The notes below the pieces were generated by a model, which made no database searches, was not told the DNA's origin, and was given only the letters and a program-made list of their open reading frames with translations. 64,000 nucleotides of DNA, taken from positions 1,680,001 through 1,744,000 of the forward strand of contig JAIGNY010000132.1 in NCBI GenBank assembly GCA_020152595.1. Reading direction: 5' to 3'. A program made the position numbers and the translations under genes. Origin of the DNA: Chiridota heheva (Eukaryota; Echinodermata; Holothuroidea; Apodida; Chiridotidae). Position 1 is the first letter of the stretch; each line of letters begins with the position of its first letter. This document shows positions 1-11,999 of the stretch, piece after piece.

Positions 1-335
1 AAAGATATTGAATTTTAAAGATTTTTCCTGTCTGCATAAAAGAAATTGTTGGTCTGAGTCTACATGTTAGTCGTCATTATGATGTCATCACAGCACTTCT
101 GTACTATTCTTTATGTATTTCTTTAAAAATAAATTTAGTATTTTCTGATTGGGAAAAAAAAATTATTGAAAAATTATTAAGAATAGTATAGAATAAAGTT
201 TACAATGTTTTCCAATCTGTTCTTGTAACTTATATTTGAATTATGAAAAGTGCTGTGATGTTATCATAATGATGACTTAGACTCAGTACTAGAGTCATTT
301 TCATGCAGGCAAATATGTTCAATAACTTTTTCTAG
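1..335. mobile_element. Foldback MITE-like element (left edge may be cut)
   Basis: Bases 1-97 and 247-335 are imperfect inverted copies of each other. The clearest match is the stretch around CATTATGAT..CATCACAGCACT on the left and its complement AGTGCTGTGATG..ATCATAATG on the right. The loop is AT-rich with no coding potential. The outer ends and any target duplication cannot be judged because the element touches the window edge. Confidence 0.6.
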
Positions 336-454
336 GAATGAGATATCAACATGGTTTTTTCACCAATCTGTTTCCTAAATTTTTCTCTATCAGATACATA
401 AAAATGAAATTCCATGGGAATATTCCTTTAAGATTGGTCATACTCACAATCAAC

Positions 455-535
455 ATAAATAGCTACAAATAGCTAAATAGCAGCAAATAGCTAAATAGCT
501 ACAAATAGCTAAATAGCTGCAAATAGAGGAGAATA
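455..535. repeat. Short tandem repeat of AAATAGCT-type units
   Basis: Degenerate tandem copies of AAATAGCTA, ACAAATAGCT and GCAAATAGCT. From here to 1118 I see nothing else beyond ordinary AT-rich DNA. Confidence 0.7.
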
Positions 536-1118
536 GGTGCCTTCAATTTATGTACTGTACAGTATCACAAATTTGCATATATTAATCAAACTGTTGAACT
601 TTTGCAGTAAATTGAAAACTAAAAATGTTGTTGAGCTTTTAATGATTGTTCGTATCAGAATTTAGTGCTGTTTGAAACTGTTTTGTGCATCAGTTAATTA
701 GCTGCATTCTACCATGGATTCTTTCCATTGGAAGGAAAGTTTTAATTGAGCCATGGTATCAATTAATGGATGAAAAATAATACCTGGTGGTTTATTAGTA
801 AATACAAAATTGGAAAATATTGAAAACTATCCAAACAGCACTGGTTTGGTGGAAATTATAACCTTCAGAGGGAAATAATTGATTGCAAATAAAGTTTTAA
901 ATGTACTGTATGTCCCTTTCCAACAAACCACAATTTTGGGGATTCTTAGATATCCACACAATTGCTCCAGTGGTCTCCCTGTTTTCAGGGTTCTTGTAAA
1001 AGGCACGAGCTATGTTGGCTTTCCAAACAACATAGGAATTAACGGATATTTTATGTTTCTGCAAAACAATGCAAGATTTGCTATACCCTGAGCACTCATT
1101 ATAGCAGGTAGAATATAT

Positions 1119-1438
1119 CATTTCAAACCGATTTTAGCCAAACATGATTTCTTTTCCCTTTATTACCCCAACCAATCAGCTGCAATTGCCAAAGGAAAAG
1201 TTGTAAGCAACAATGCATGTGCACGTATTACCTTCATGTATAATGCAGCTACTGCGCAGTATGTATGGTTAGCATTGATTCATATGCTTGGTCCAATACC
1301 CTGCAGGGGTGAATTGTGCAGACAGCCAAGACTACCCCAAAATTTGAGTGGTCCATAAGATTCCACCACTTAGTGAATGTCGGCCATGTGACATTATTTT
1401 GTTATTTTTCTGGACATTCCTGATTCAGATTTAAAATG
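1119..1438. mobile_element. MITE with short TIRs, unexpanded copy
   Basis: About 320 bp, with ends CATTTCAAACCGA and TCAGATTTAAAATG forming imperfect terminal inverted repeats. The body matches the element at 53088-55104 in order: AACATGATT, then CCAACCAATCA-CTGCA, then GCGTGTATT-like GCACGTATTACCTTCATGTAT, then GTGTAGA/GTGCAGA with GCCAAGA, and finally CATGTGACATTATTT. This copy has about one diverged version of the 59-bp unit that is expanded there. Confidence 0.7.
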
Positions 1439-2831
1439 GTTTATACATTGTGTACATGGGCAGTCATAGAATAAGGTACATGTGTATATCTTACTGTGCA
1501 CTATGAATGCTCTCAGCAGTTGAGAAGTCCTGTGACTGAGTTGACTGGGCCTCCTCCTCTTCCTGATGCCCCCGTGCTCCTCGTAAAACTGGCATTTTCT
1601 GCATTCAAAAATAAAGTGAATAGAAAAATTATAGTTATGCAGTGAAACACAGTACAGCATTAGAAGAACATGTGAAATGTCATCCTTTTTTGAACAAAAA
1701 TTTAAATCAATAAAATATTTCAATTGCTAAACATCTTTAATTATGGAATAAAACAAATAAAATTGGAAAATATGGATAATAAGAAATGAAAAATCTAGAT
1801 TTCAAATCAAAATAGCAATTTACCACTCTACCAGCATTTAACTGAATTATATTATCATAATATTATAAATAAGCATTCCTAGAAATAAATCATTCATTAG
1901 GAAACACAAGCAAAGAAAGACAAGTGTTCAATACAATGAAAATAAAAATAAATCTGAAATTCAAGTACACTGTAGGCCTATCCAATGCATTGTAATAGGT
2001 TTGTTTATTTATTTACTTGCTCAACATTCCAATCAAATGGAAGGAAACACAGACTACTTTAAAAATTATGAATTACAACAAAGTTACAACCAATACAAAT
2101 AAGGGAGCAACTGCAGAATACCGTGCGTCCCTGGCGTTGGAGAACCTAGGGCAACGAGGCTACACTGGTTTACTGTAATTCTGCTAAGTCAGAAGCTTCT
2201 GCTACTGTACATGAAGGACCTTGAGAAACAAAGGGGGCTACACTGGAATTAGTAGCAGCTCAAGAATTGGTGGCTACAGTGGAATCAGTAAGACCCCTTT
2301 ACAAATGATGCATACCGAGAAAGGAGCTACTAGCTCTAGATAAGTTGGCTAGGGTGTGGATTTTGACAATCCGAGAGTGAAGGGGCTATGTGGCTACACT
2401 GGGAATATGGGTCTTAAGTCTGTTAGAGAAAAAGGGCTACGGGGCTACACTGGTATTTTACTTCCAATGTAGTTTTGTTACAGAGATAACTTTTAATAAC
2501 ATGGGTTATTCTGCAGTTGTGCCCAAATAAGGTTATACAAAAAAAATATTGAGTTCAAAGGATCTAATACAAATGTTAAAACACAGAGGCAAGTAAATAA
2601 TTTGAAATATCCTACATGTGCACAGGATAAGTACAATATAACCCAAGAAAGGCAAAGGCTTATTTCCATTTGGAACCACACCAAAGGTGGCAATGTCAGT
2701 TTCTGAATTTGATCCACAAATTCCCATCCATTCATTAATCATGTTACTATGACAATACGTGAATCTAGGGTCATTCACGCAAAGTTTCAATTGTATCCAG
2801 GGGCCCATATACACATTGAATGTGTTGCGAC
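1439..2831. other. Intergenic; degenerate GGCTACACTGG repeats at 2150-2460
   Basis: No gene is recognised. Between about 2150 and 2460 the motif GGCTACACTGG or GGCTACAGTGG recurs at least five times (near 2158, 2241, 2272, 2393 and 2438) at irregular spacing. This looks like an old decayed tandem array. Confidence 0.5.
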
Positions 2832-2870
2832 TTGTACTAGCCCTATGTACATGCATAGGGTTAGTCAGTA
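2832..2870. repeat. Hairpin-forming inverted repeat
   Basis: ACTAGCCCTATG and CATAGGGTTAGT form a 12-bp stem (one G-T pair) around a short loop. No flanking features suggest a function. Confidence 0.45.
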
Positions 2871-3943
2871 CAGTAGGGCATGGTTGGGTGTGAATTTATA
2901 AATGATCTCGTAATACTTGGCTTGGTGATTTGCAATATATTTGTCGGGATTTATAATGGATTCCCAAGTATTTTAAAAGACAAAAAGACTCAGGGGAGAA
3001 TCAACATTTCTTTAAATAAAGGGATTATAAAGGAATTAATTTGTTGTGGTCAGGGAAATATTAGCCGGAAAGAAGAAGATGCAAATACATAGCATCAAAC
3101 CTGTTATTTCAGGTACATTATGACTATTTACTTACAAACATTCTAAATCTTACTTATTGATTGAATCTGCATAAATATTATATATTTTCACAAACATATC
3201 AAAAGATACTAAAAAAAACATGTTGACACAAAGAATGAACTTTCTTTTCATTTAAATAAAACAGATTTTTACCATCTTTTGGCAATTTTTTTTGTAGTGA
3301 TTTGGTTATTTTCATATAACATGAGTCAGATCGAAACCGCGGTTTCGCAGATCTAGTTTGAGTTACGAAACCGGTAGACCATGCATTTCTAGTATAAGAA
3401 TAAATGTATAACATTTAATATTCATTCAATCAAATATGAACAAAATTCTGATTTCGCTTATAAGGTTTCATATGTTCCTTGAAAATATGATTTGAAGTGA
3501 TAAAGACTATGCCAAAATGAAAGCAGTTGGAAAAACATAATCATAGGTTATTAACTAATATTCACCTGAAGAAATACTCATAAAGGATTAGTTTAGTGGT
3601 CAATCAAGTTTAATATTAAAAAGGACTTTAAAAGAAAACACTGGTGTACACTGTAGAGAGCAATCCAAAATCTTATTCAATTAAGGAGATATTCAAGTTT
3701 AAATCAGTCCTATCTGTGTAGAAATGACTGGTGTAGTAAGTCTACTATGGAAGGTTGGTGTCTTCATCTTCACATGTATTTGAAAAAAGTTTAGTGAACC
3801 TTCTTCCTATATGAATTATTGTTCCTAAACTTTCTTCAGGTGGTGCATTTTATTACAAGATGCTGTTTTACTACTTTCCTTACATATCCAGTGTGTTTAA
3901 GCCAGAAACTCACAGGACAAAATATGATAGAACACATAAAGAC

Positions 3944-5798
3944 CAGGGTCCTAGCTAGACAAGTTTGAGTGCCGGGCTCCAGTGACAATCCATGGTGACC
4001 TCCTAGTAGTGTTTACTAGAAAATATCGGGGATACCCGATATATCAGGGTACCCGACCGATTGTGTTGTTACCCGGTTCCGAAAATACAACCCAGGTATG
4101 GATTTTCAAAACATTTCCAATTGCAGACTGTTTCTGTTTCAAAATTGTATGTTAAAAAGTATAAATCTTAACTTACAAGAATTATAAAGTGTATGTTTTC
4201 TTTCTATTCCAAAGCAATACGATAAAACGATCACAAAATATTGTCACAGATCGCAGAAAGATGTTGAACGAGCGATGTGGCTACATGTAGTAACGTATGT
4301 ACGCTAGTAGTACTACATGTACAGTACTACTAGTAGCCCAAAACTTGACCCTTTAAACTTCGCTGTAAAAAAAAATATATCAAAACCCGTGCGCAACAAG
4401 CAGTGTATTTAGTATGCTGTAGAAAAGATATATTGTGGTTGTACATTATCAAATTGTTTTAAAAGCGTGTCTGCTATTTATTGTACCACCTATTATAAAC
4501 CAATCACAAGTTGTGTTCAAATAAAATTGAGTGCACGTAACAGAATCGTGGAATCAGTCAGTAATTCCCAGCATAGCATTAATGAGGTAGAATCGTGTAT
4601 TAATATTCAAAGAATACCAAGTGACTCGTCCCATGAAATTTGGAGGAAGTGCGTATATTATTATTTTACTGTATTTTATGAAGACGGATTAATAAAAGAG
4701 AAAAGAAACATTTGTATTCTGTTTCTTTATTCACAAAAACAAAGGTACGATTGAAAAACAAGAAATATCACAAGATTTTACAAGGATTTTTAACACATAC
4801 AGTATATACTACTTCTGCGAAAAATATTGAAAATGCTTTGTCGTACGTCGGATACCCGGCCGATAATGCAGGTCGGGTATCGGGTCGATTTTTGGACCCA
4901 GTGCAAACACTACCTCCTAGACCCACCCTCTCATGAAGAAGTGTTCAAATTTAATCCACTTCTATTGACAACTTGTCAACAAAAATGTTTTTTTTTATAG
5001 TTTTTTTTATCGGAATGCTACTGTAGAAGGATTTACAAAATATTTTGATGTACAATGAGACTAGAAAATATAATGGATATTCAATCTTCTCTCAATTCCC
5101 ATTGTTATTCATCTTGCCCAAACTTTTTACCACTTTTATTTTCTTCTCAGTATCGTTCGATGAAAGCCATACATTATTACAATTATTTCAAGTTAACTAG
5201 CGGCACATGTTCCTATGACCTACACAACAACTTTTGCCAATAACAAATCCCCCACAAATCAAAAGAATATCGATCAGTCTGTTATAATGTTAAGTGCATA
5301 TGGCATTTATAACAAATGTGATTGGTTACTTACATTTAGACTGGTCTATAGGCACGCCTTGGGCCCTTGGGGGTGTAATATTTATTTTGTTAAAGTTTGT
5401 TTGTATGGTAAGTGACTGACTCAGCAAGCTGCCAGCAGTGATTCACAAGGATTAAAACGTGAACCTGAACTGTGTGCATGTACGTATGTTTATGCAAAGA
5501 GCTTCATGTATGGGTGATTGTATGATAATATGTACGTTCAGTTGCGTTACATTTCTATATAGTTCACTTGTTTTGATCGGAATCTATTGTGCGTAGTGTA
5601 TGTTATGTTATGTGTGTAAATCAGCGGATGACAGAAATAGAGCGAGATTAAAAGGGGATTGGTTTAAACACTTAATTAATTAATCAAATTAAACTTTTGT
5701 GTGCCGGGTAGAACAGTGAATCTTAGAGCCGAGTGTTGGGCGGGAATTGCGAGTCCTGGGTGGGCCGCCCTGCAATACCCACCATAGCTAGAACCCTG
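3944..5798. mobile_element. Non-autonomous hAT element (middle layer)
   Basis: The left end CAGGGTCCTAGCTA and right end TAGCTAGAACCCTG are terminal inverted repeats. The element is flanked by perfect 8-bp duplications ATAAAGAC at 3936-3943 and 5799-5806, diagnostic of hAT insertion. It spans 1855 bp, of which 914 bp is the inner MITE plus its duplication, so the ancestral element was 941 bp. No transposase coding remains. Confidence 0.88.
4007..4912. mobile_element. Non-autonomous hAT MITE (innermost layer)
   Basis: 906 bp with TIRs TAGTGTTTAC and GCAAACACTA and perfect 8-bp target duplications CCTCCTAG at 3999-4006 and 4913-4920. The subterminal regions carry repeated GGGTATCGGG and GATACCCG motifs in both orientations, like transposase-binding sites. 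It sits 63 bp inside the left end of the outer hAT element. The longest ORFs (95 and 74 residues) resemble nothing I recognise. Confidence 0.9.
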
Positions 5799-5992
5799 AT
5801 AAAGACTGAGGAATCGGAGAATATGCTCACAATTAGTCTGATTTCAGTTGTTACTACACAAATGATACCAATTCTAAACTCAAATATCTCCTTAATGGAA
5901 TAAATGTTTTGAATGCTTTCTTCACATTTTGTTTATTTTGAAGTCCTCTTCCATATAAGATGGACTTGCTTAACCACTGAACTAATCCTTTA

Positions 5993-7439
5993 ATTTAGTC
6001 ATATATATTTTCTTATTTAAAATATATTTTTTGAACAAAAGATGTAATTCGAAAAAATAAAAAGGAATATTAATTAGACAAAATTACATTTCAAAAATAT
6101 GAATGAAAATCAATATTAAATATATCCAATTTTGGATTAAAAATTAAGTGGTCTATCGACCTCTTGATTAAAGAAAATCATAGCAATAATAACACATTTA
6201 TGAAGGAGGAATGTAAATTTTGAGAAAATTTGTGTATTATGGCCAGAGATTGCGTTATAATTCTTTGTCTGGCGTATTTGTTTAGTCAAGCACTTGAATT
6301 TATTATGTATTTTGTAAATTTGCCGTCGTATTTGATAAATTTGCCCTCGTATGCACAGGGCACTGCGTAATATACAGGGCACTAGCAAAGGTTGCAATTA
6401 AATTGTTAACACACACACCTATCTAAGTCTGCCTTGCTAAAGTGAATGAAAATTGCGCTTAAAATACCAAAAAAACATTAAAAATCTGAATATTATTATC
6501 ATAAAAAATATTAAGAAAAAGTTCATACCCAATCCTTGTAAGTTGATTGTTGAATCATGAAATTTGGGTTTATAATCCCAAAATAAACTAGAAAATACTG
6601 GTTTATTGTATCCAAACTTTCATGAGGTTTTAGTGAACTTTGACAATTGTCAACGATAATATACTATTCAGATCTTGAACACGCCTACTTCTTTACAGCA
6701 TAGTAATTTTGACTCGCAGATTGTGATCACTTCACAGATACACGATCAACAATATATGGGAGGAAAATAGAATCCTAGCTAATTATATTATTGACATTTG
6801 ACAGCCTGCTTTCAAAACAACATCAAAACTTTCATGTACACTGTCCAGTGTACATACATGTACATCATGCATAGGGCCTATGTACTAGCGGCTAGCCTAT
6901 ATGAGTTTATAAACAGTATTACGGGCATGTTGTTAAATCATTCAGCCAATAGTCTCGTAGTTGTGTCATTTTTCTTTTATTTATGAGTAGGTCTAATTCA
7001 AAATTATTTTTGTGTAAAATAAAACTTTGAATCACATCAAAGAAGTGAGATGTTCATAATTTTCATTTATGCTAATGAAAAACTGGCGTAAAATTTTACA
7101 TGCTATATCTAAATCTTACGACACAGGCACAACCTGTGTCGTAAGAAATTTCAGCCATGGCGTAATATACAACAAATTTGTGTTAACGCGATCTCTGATT
7201 ATGGCCCAAGTCCACCCCCACACCCAACAAAAAAAAAAAAAAATTATAAACTGTTAGCAAAATCCATCTTACATAATATTGACAATTATTCAATGATCAC
7301 TCCCAATATACAAGGAATTACATATCTGATGAATGTGGTTTGTTTCAAAAAATTTAGAGTCCCGAATTTACCAAAATGTAACCCTGCAGTTTACATGGCA
7401 ATTCATATTCATCCTACTATATTCATCTATTGTTCTAAA
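5993..7439. other. Intergenic with a perfect hairpin at 7115-7145
   Basis: No gene is seen. CTTACGACACAGG and CCTGTGTCGTAAG form a perfect 13-bp stem with a 5-nt loop at 7115-7145. Around 6318-6385 a short motif (AATTTGCC.TCGTAT) is repeated. Confidence 0.5.
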
Positions 7440-8276
7440 CAAAAAGAGGGGAAGGCATTATTATGCATTTATAGAATTTAAAGCGGCTTTTGACTCCGTC
7501 AATCGACAGTATTTAAGAAACTTAAAGGTATTGGAGTTAACGGTGATTTCCTGTTAACGCTAAAAATCCATGTACAAGAAAGTCAATGCAAAAGTTCGCC
7601 TTAGCAATGGGCTTACTAATGAATTCAAATGTGAGAATGGTTTAAAGCAAGGTTGCATTTTTTCACCATTTGTTATTTTACATAATATATCAATGATATT
7701 GAGCAAATGCTTCGCACAGTTGGTCTTGCGTTGTTAAAGTTGGCACAATAGAACTTTATTGTCTAATGTATGCAGATGATCTTGTTATATTTTCAGAAAA
7801 TTCTTCAGTATTACAGAATATGTTGAATGCTTTAGATGATGATTGTAAAATATAGCTTTTAACAATCAAGGAAATTAATTCGAAACTTGTTGTTTTCAGA
7901 AATGGAGGAGGGCTATCTCGTTTTCATATTAATGGTAAGATTCTAGAAATTGTTGACTCCTTTCAATTCCTTAGTCTTTGTTTATCAACAAAAGGATCAT
8001 GGTACATTGCCAGGCGCTCTTTAGTACAGCAAGATAAAAAAAAGCTATTATCAGTTTGAAGCACTCCTTTATATTTAAAGAACTTCCTCCGCATCTTAAA
8101 TGAATACTTTTGATGTCAAAATTTTACCGATCCTACAGTATGCTTCTGAGATATGGGGAGGTAAACCAAGACGTTTATACAATTTTGTAAATATGTGCTC
8201 GGCCTTCCACGTCATTGTGTAAATGCCATTGCTTTGAGAGAGTTGGGTAGGTCTCGTATTTCTATCTATGCATCAT
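7440..8276 (+). pseudogene. Decayed non-LTR retrotransposon reverse transcriptase fragment
   Basis: Frameshifted and stop-ridden translation shows reverse-transcriptase blocks in order. FIEFKAAFDSVNRQYL (motif A; the usual catalytic D of FDF is E here) lies near 7465. MYADDLVIFSENSS (motif C with YADD) lies near 7767. FHINGKILEIVDSFQFL and ALRELGRSRISIYA follow. The element continues after the MITE at 8277-8539 with YKNVKYWLRIIKHN and again after the antisense LINE at about 10850. It is inactive. Confidence 0.75.
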
Positions 8277-8539
8277 CAGATCCCTAGCTTGATTTAAAAA
8301 GGGGCAGGGTGCTAGACTTATTGAGGGGCACATTACTGCACGCACAAAGCACTGCGTCTTTTCGGCGTGGAGTCCAGGGGTCCCCTTAAGGCTCAATCCC
8401 ATGATCAGGTTTAAAAAAATTAAATCTAAAAAAAAAATGTACATTTTTTTCTCATGAAGGGCAAGGCAGACCCTTACGGGGGTAGGGCAGACCCACAGAG
8501 GGAGGGGCATTCCTGTGAAACAGCAAAGCTAGGGGTCTG
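8277..8539. mobile_element. 263-bp MITE with hAT-like ends, inserted in the LINE
   Basis: TIRs CAGATCCCTAGCTT and AAGCTAGGGGTCTG are imperfect inverted repeats. The flanking ATCAT at 8272-8276 and 8540-8544 is a 5-bp target duplication. Deleting the element and one duplication restores the LINE reading frame as SIYASYKNVKYW. A 5-bp duplication with CAG ends suggests a hAT5-type element, which is inference. Confidence 0.75.
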
Positions 8540-8640
8540 ATCATATAAGAATGTAAAATATTGGTTACGTATCATAAAACATAATAACAATCTCTTATGA
8601 GCCCATCAGATACAGTAAATGGCTGAGGACAATAAAGCTT

Positions 8641-10845
8641 GTTGTTTGTTTAATTGTTTGAGACTTTAATGGCACCACAACAGCAAAGGGTCAAATTGTG
8701 CCAGAGAGGTTAGATCCATTCCAGAGGTAGGAAGGAGAGTAAACAGGGGGAGATTGAGAGAAACACGAGAACTAAAAGCCAGAAAGCTGGGATCGAGAGA
8801 GGAGGTGAATGGGTGGAAAAATAATGTAGAGAGAGAGGGTGTGAGAAGGAGGACTAAATATGGTTGTAAAGGGAAGCATGATGAAGGAGATAATTGTATC
8901 TGGAGGTTTTTTTTGGAAGAACTCGGCTACTGAGTTGTGGGCAGCGAGGGAAGCTCTGGGAAGGTTGTACAGGGGGCAAGCAAGGAGAATGTGATGGACT
9001 GTGAGGGTGCAATGGCAATAAATGCAGAGGGGCGGGGGAGTCAGTAAGGAGCTGGGAGTGAGTGAGGTGGGTGTGACCTATTCTAAGGCGGGTAATGTGG
9101 ACGCTGTCGACACGGGATAGGTTGTGAGTAGTGGGTTTGATCGGAATAATGGGCTGGATGACGTGGAGTTTGTTACCATGAGGCGGTTTGATGTCAGAAA
9201 GGGTTTTGGGAAAAGGGGTGGGGGGAAGGGTGAGGGCAAGCATAACAGCTGTGTCAGCCCTGTCATTGCCAGGGCTGCCAACATGGCTGGGTATCCAAAA
9301 GAAAAGAATATGTTTCCTACAGAGTGGGGGCGAGAGGAGTTTAGATGAGGTTAGATGTGGGGTTATCCATTTAACATTGAGTAATTAAGTAAGGACAGCC
9401 TTGAGCTTTTTTGGCTTTGAAAGCATTGGGGTAGTTGGCCGAGGACGAGATGTTGCTGAAATAGGCAGCGAGGTGGTTAACGATGTCTTTTTTTGTGGTG
9501 AGAAGGTTACCATGTCAGGAGAGATGGGAAACTTGCTCACCCTGCCGTGGAAGCTATTAACCATTCTCCAAATTTTCTTAGTGGGGGTGTTGGTGGTGAG
9601 AGAAGAGATGGAGTTGTTCCAAGTGTTGGTTTTACTGTCCTTGATAGTGCGCCTGGCTTTGGCTCAGCTGATGCGAAAGAGGTTGAGGTTGTGGGTAGTT
9701 GGGTTAGTTTTGAAGTTTCTGAGGGCCCTATTCCTGTTCGTGATGGCAGTTTTGCAGTCATCAAGAACCAGGGGTTGGGGGTGATTAAGGGGTTTAAAGG
9801 TTTTGGGAATAGAGCAGGTGGTGATGTTGATAAAGATGTTACTGAAAACTGACATGGGATCATCATCCTCGAGGAGACGGGGAAGAGGTGTGAGTCGCAG
9901 AGGGTTTCAAAAAGGGCCAGTTGGCCTTCTCGAGGTTCCAATTGGGGATGTGGTCGGTGGGGGTTTGAAGGTTGGAGTGAATAAGAAGAGGGTAATGGTC
10001 ACTACCACAGAGATCAGCAGTGACATTCCAGTTAAAATCAAGGAGGAGATTAGGGGAACAGACAGACAGGTCAATACAGGTGAGGGAGCCTGTGGCAGGA
10101 TAAAGATAGGTCAAGGACTTAGTGCTGAGCAAGAACAGGCTGTGCTGTCGAAAAGTATTTTCGACAAGCTTGCCTTCGGGGGTGATGGTATTGGAGCCCC
10201 ACAGGGGTTGTGGGCGTTGAAGTCACCTAGAAGGATGGAGGGGGGTGGGAAGCTGAGAGATGAGGTTGTTTAGGCTGGTTGCTTGAATGTTGGCGTTGGG
10301 GGAGATAGATATTGCAAAGAGTAATGGTTTTGTGGAGGGAGATAGATATACAGATGGCCTGAAGGTCGGTGTTCACATGAACTGGGCTGTGTGCAATATC
10401 GTGTCTTACGAGAATTGAGACGCCCCCACAGGCCTTATCAGCGTCCACTTAAAGTTTATGATAGCAAGTGAAGTTATTGAGAGAGTAATGGTCAGTGGTT
10501 TACAAGAAGGTTTCTTGTAGGCAGAAGATGACTGGCTTGAAGGTGGTGGCCAGTAGGTCAACTTCTTCCAAATTGGCCTTAAGGCTTCTGATGTTCCATT
10601 GTATAATGGTGTAGGTGTTATTGTAATTGTTTGTGGTGCACGCCATAAGGAGGCAGGGGGTTATCTGGAGGAAGATCTGTTGGGTCTGAGTTGGCTTTTT
10701 TTCTTTGGATCTGTTTTTTGGAGCGATTGTTTTTGAAAGTTGGACGAGAAGTATGATCGGTGTGTTCGATAATCGAACAATCCATATTCTCTTCAGTGTC
10801 ATGCATGTGGGTTTGGGTGGCGGGCAAGAGATTTTAAATTAATTT
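8641..10845 (-). mobile_element. Non-LTR retrotransposon with endonuclease and RNase H but no RT
   Basis: Read on the minus strand from 10845. IIQWNIRSLKANLEEVDLL and IFCLQETFL are the start of an APE-type endonuclease, CGGVSILVRHDIAHS follows, and GSDHYPLLIHSN is its catalytic GSDHYP motif. Then comes the linker WNNSISSLTTNTPTKKIWRM that normally precedes the RT. At about 9403 the sequence jumps directly into KAVLT..LLNVKW, IPSHVG, GNDRAD, the end of the RNase H domain, so the whole RT domain is missing. The 3' end has a TTTG-rich complement of an (AAAC)n tail near 8641-8660. The same family occurs at 26013 and 56640. Domain order fits the I/Jockey group. Confidence 0.8.
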
Positions 10846-10849
10846 GAGA

Positions 10850-11470
10850 TAGTTCAGGCTATGAGAATACTGTATATGGCGGCAACAGGGTACAAGCAAT
10901 GATGAACTGTTTTTATGTAATTTTTTACAAAGAATAAATGATATTAATAAACAAATGAGGACCACTAATGTAAGTTTAATGGAAAAGTTGTATCTTTATG
11001 GAAACTATAAAACCAGTAACTATTATGAATTATATTTAGCACTCATTAATTCTGGTATCACTGTATGATTTTAAGTAAATTTAGATGTTGTGGTCTCGAT
11101 CTGGAGATTCACAAAGGGTGTAGATTTAATACACCACATGACCAAAGACTGTGCTCTCTTTGTAATTTTTATCAGATTGAGAATGAATTCCACTTTTTGT
11201 TAGTGTCCTTTTTATTATCAACTTCGTCTACTTTCTTTACCTCGGTATATATTTTGTTCACCAACGTACCATAAATGTAATAGTTTGCCTAATACTAAAA
11301 CAAGTCTTTATTGTATGAAGTAAGTTTTAAATTCATGTTTTGAAATATCGCACAGAAATTGTTTATGTTTGAAGATTTATTATTTCTGTTTATATTTCCA
11401 TTTGTACCTTTTTTTTTTTTGTACATTGTACATGTATGTATTATTTTTGAAAAAGGCCTGAGGCCTAATA
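10850..11470 (+). pseudogene. C-terminal remainder of the interrupted LINE and its 3' UTR
   Basis: ILSKFRCCGLDLEIHKG..RLCSLCNFYQIENEFHFLL at about 11068-11205 is the C-x2-C..H-type C-terminal motif found after LINE reverse transcriptases. The 3' region ends in GAAAAAGGCCTGAGGCCTAATAA, a palindromic core followed by a poly(A)-like signal. It is the continuation of the fragment at 7440-8276 beyond the antisense insertion. From here to about 12000 I see no gene. Confidence 0.65.
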
Positions 11471-11999
11471 AGAGAAGTAAACAAACTGTTAGAGTAGCAG
11501 TATATGGCTTGCCAGTTAATATAAACAACCTAGGGCCATCTGGCAAACCATATTTAAACAAATTATTTTACCCTAAATCACCACAAAATACAATTGAAGT
11601 TGAATACCTGAAGAGCGCTACCAAAATTCCCGCCAAATTTCCACTTTGACAATAAAAATTGCTACGTTTTCGTTACTTGACAAATATAAATATGCTTATC
11701 GAGTTATGGGAACAGTTCAGAAATCATGTAATAATAGTTTGACCTAGAGTTGTAAATTGTCTTTCAGTAGGTCTACCAGTCATTTGAACGTACGTATGCC
11801 TGCAATTTACCGATGTCCAAGATTTACCAAACCTACCCAGTAATGGCAGTACTATGTCATTAAACTTTTAAAGTTTAACACAAGTCGCTTGAATTTTAAT
11901 TCAAATACACAACAAAGCAAATAGAAGCTACTAACATTACAGAACAACAATAAACTCAAAATAAAGATGTAAATTGGGATTTTTGCCCAAATTTTCAGC

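Larger units (their letters stand above)
3581..5992. mobile_element. Foldback element, outermost layer of a three-level nest
   Basis: About 3582-3730 and 5845-5992 are inverted copies. TAAAGGATTAGTTTAGTGGT on the left matches the complement of the end at 5972-5992, and ATCTCCTTAAT..GAATAA also pairs across the arms. Removing the inserted hAT element leaves a unit of about 540 bp. Terminal TA dinucleotides would fit a Tc1/mariner-type target, but this is not proven. Confidence 0.62.
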
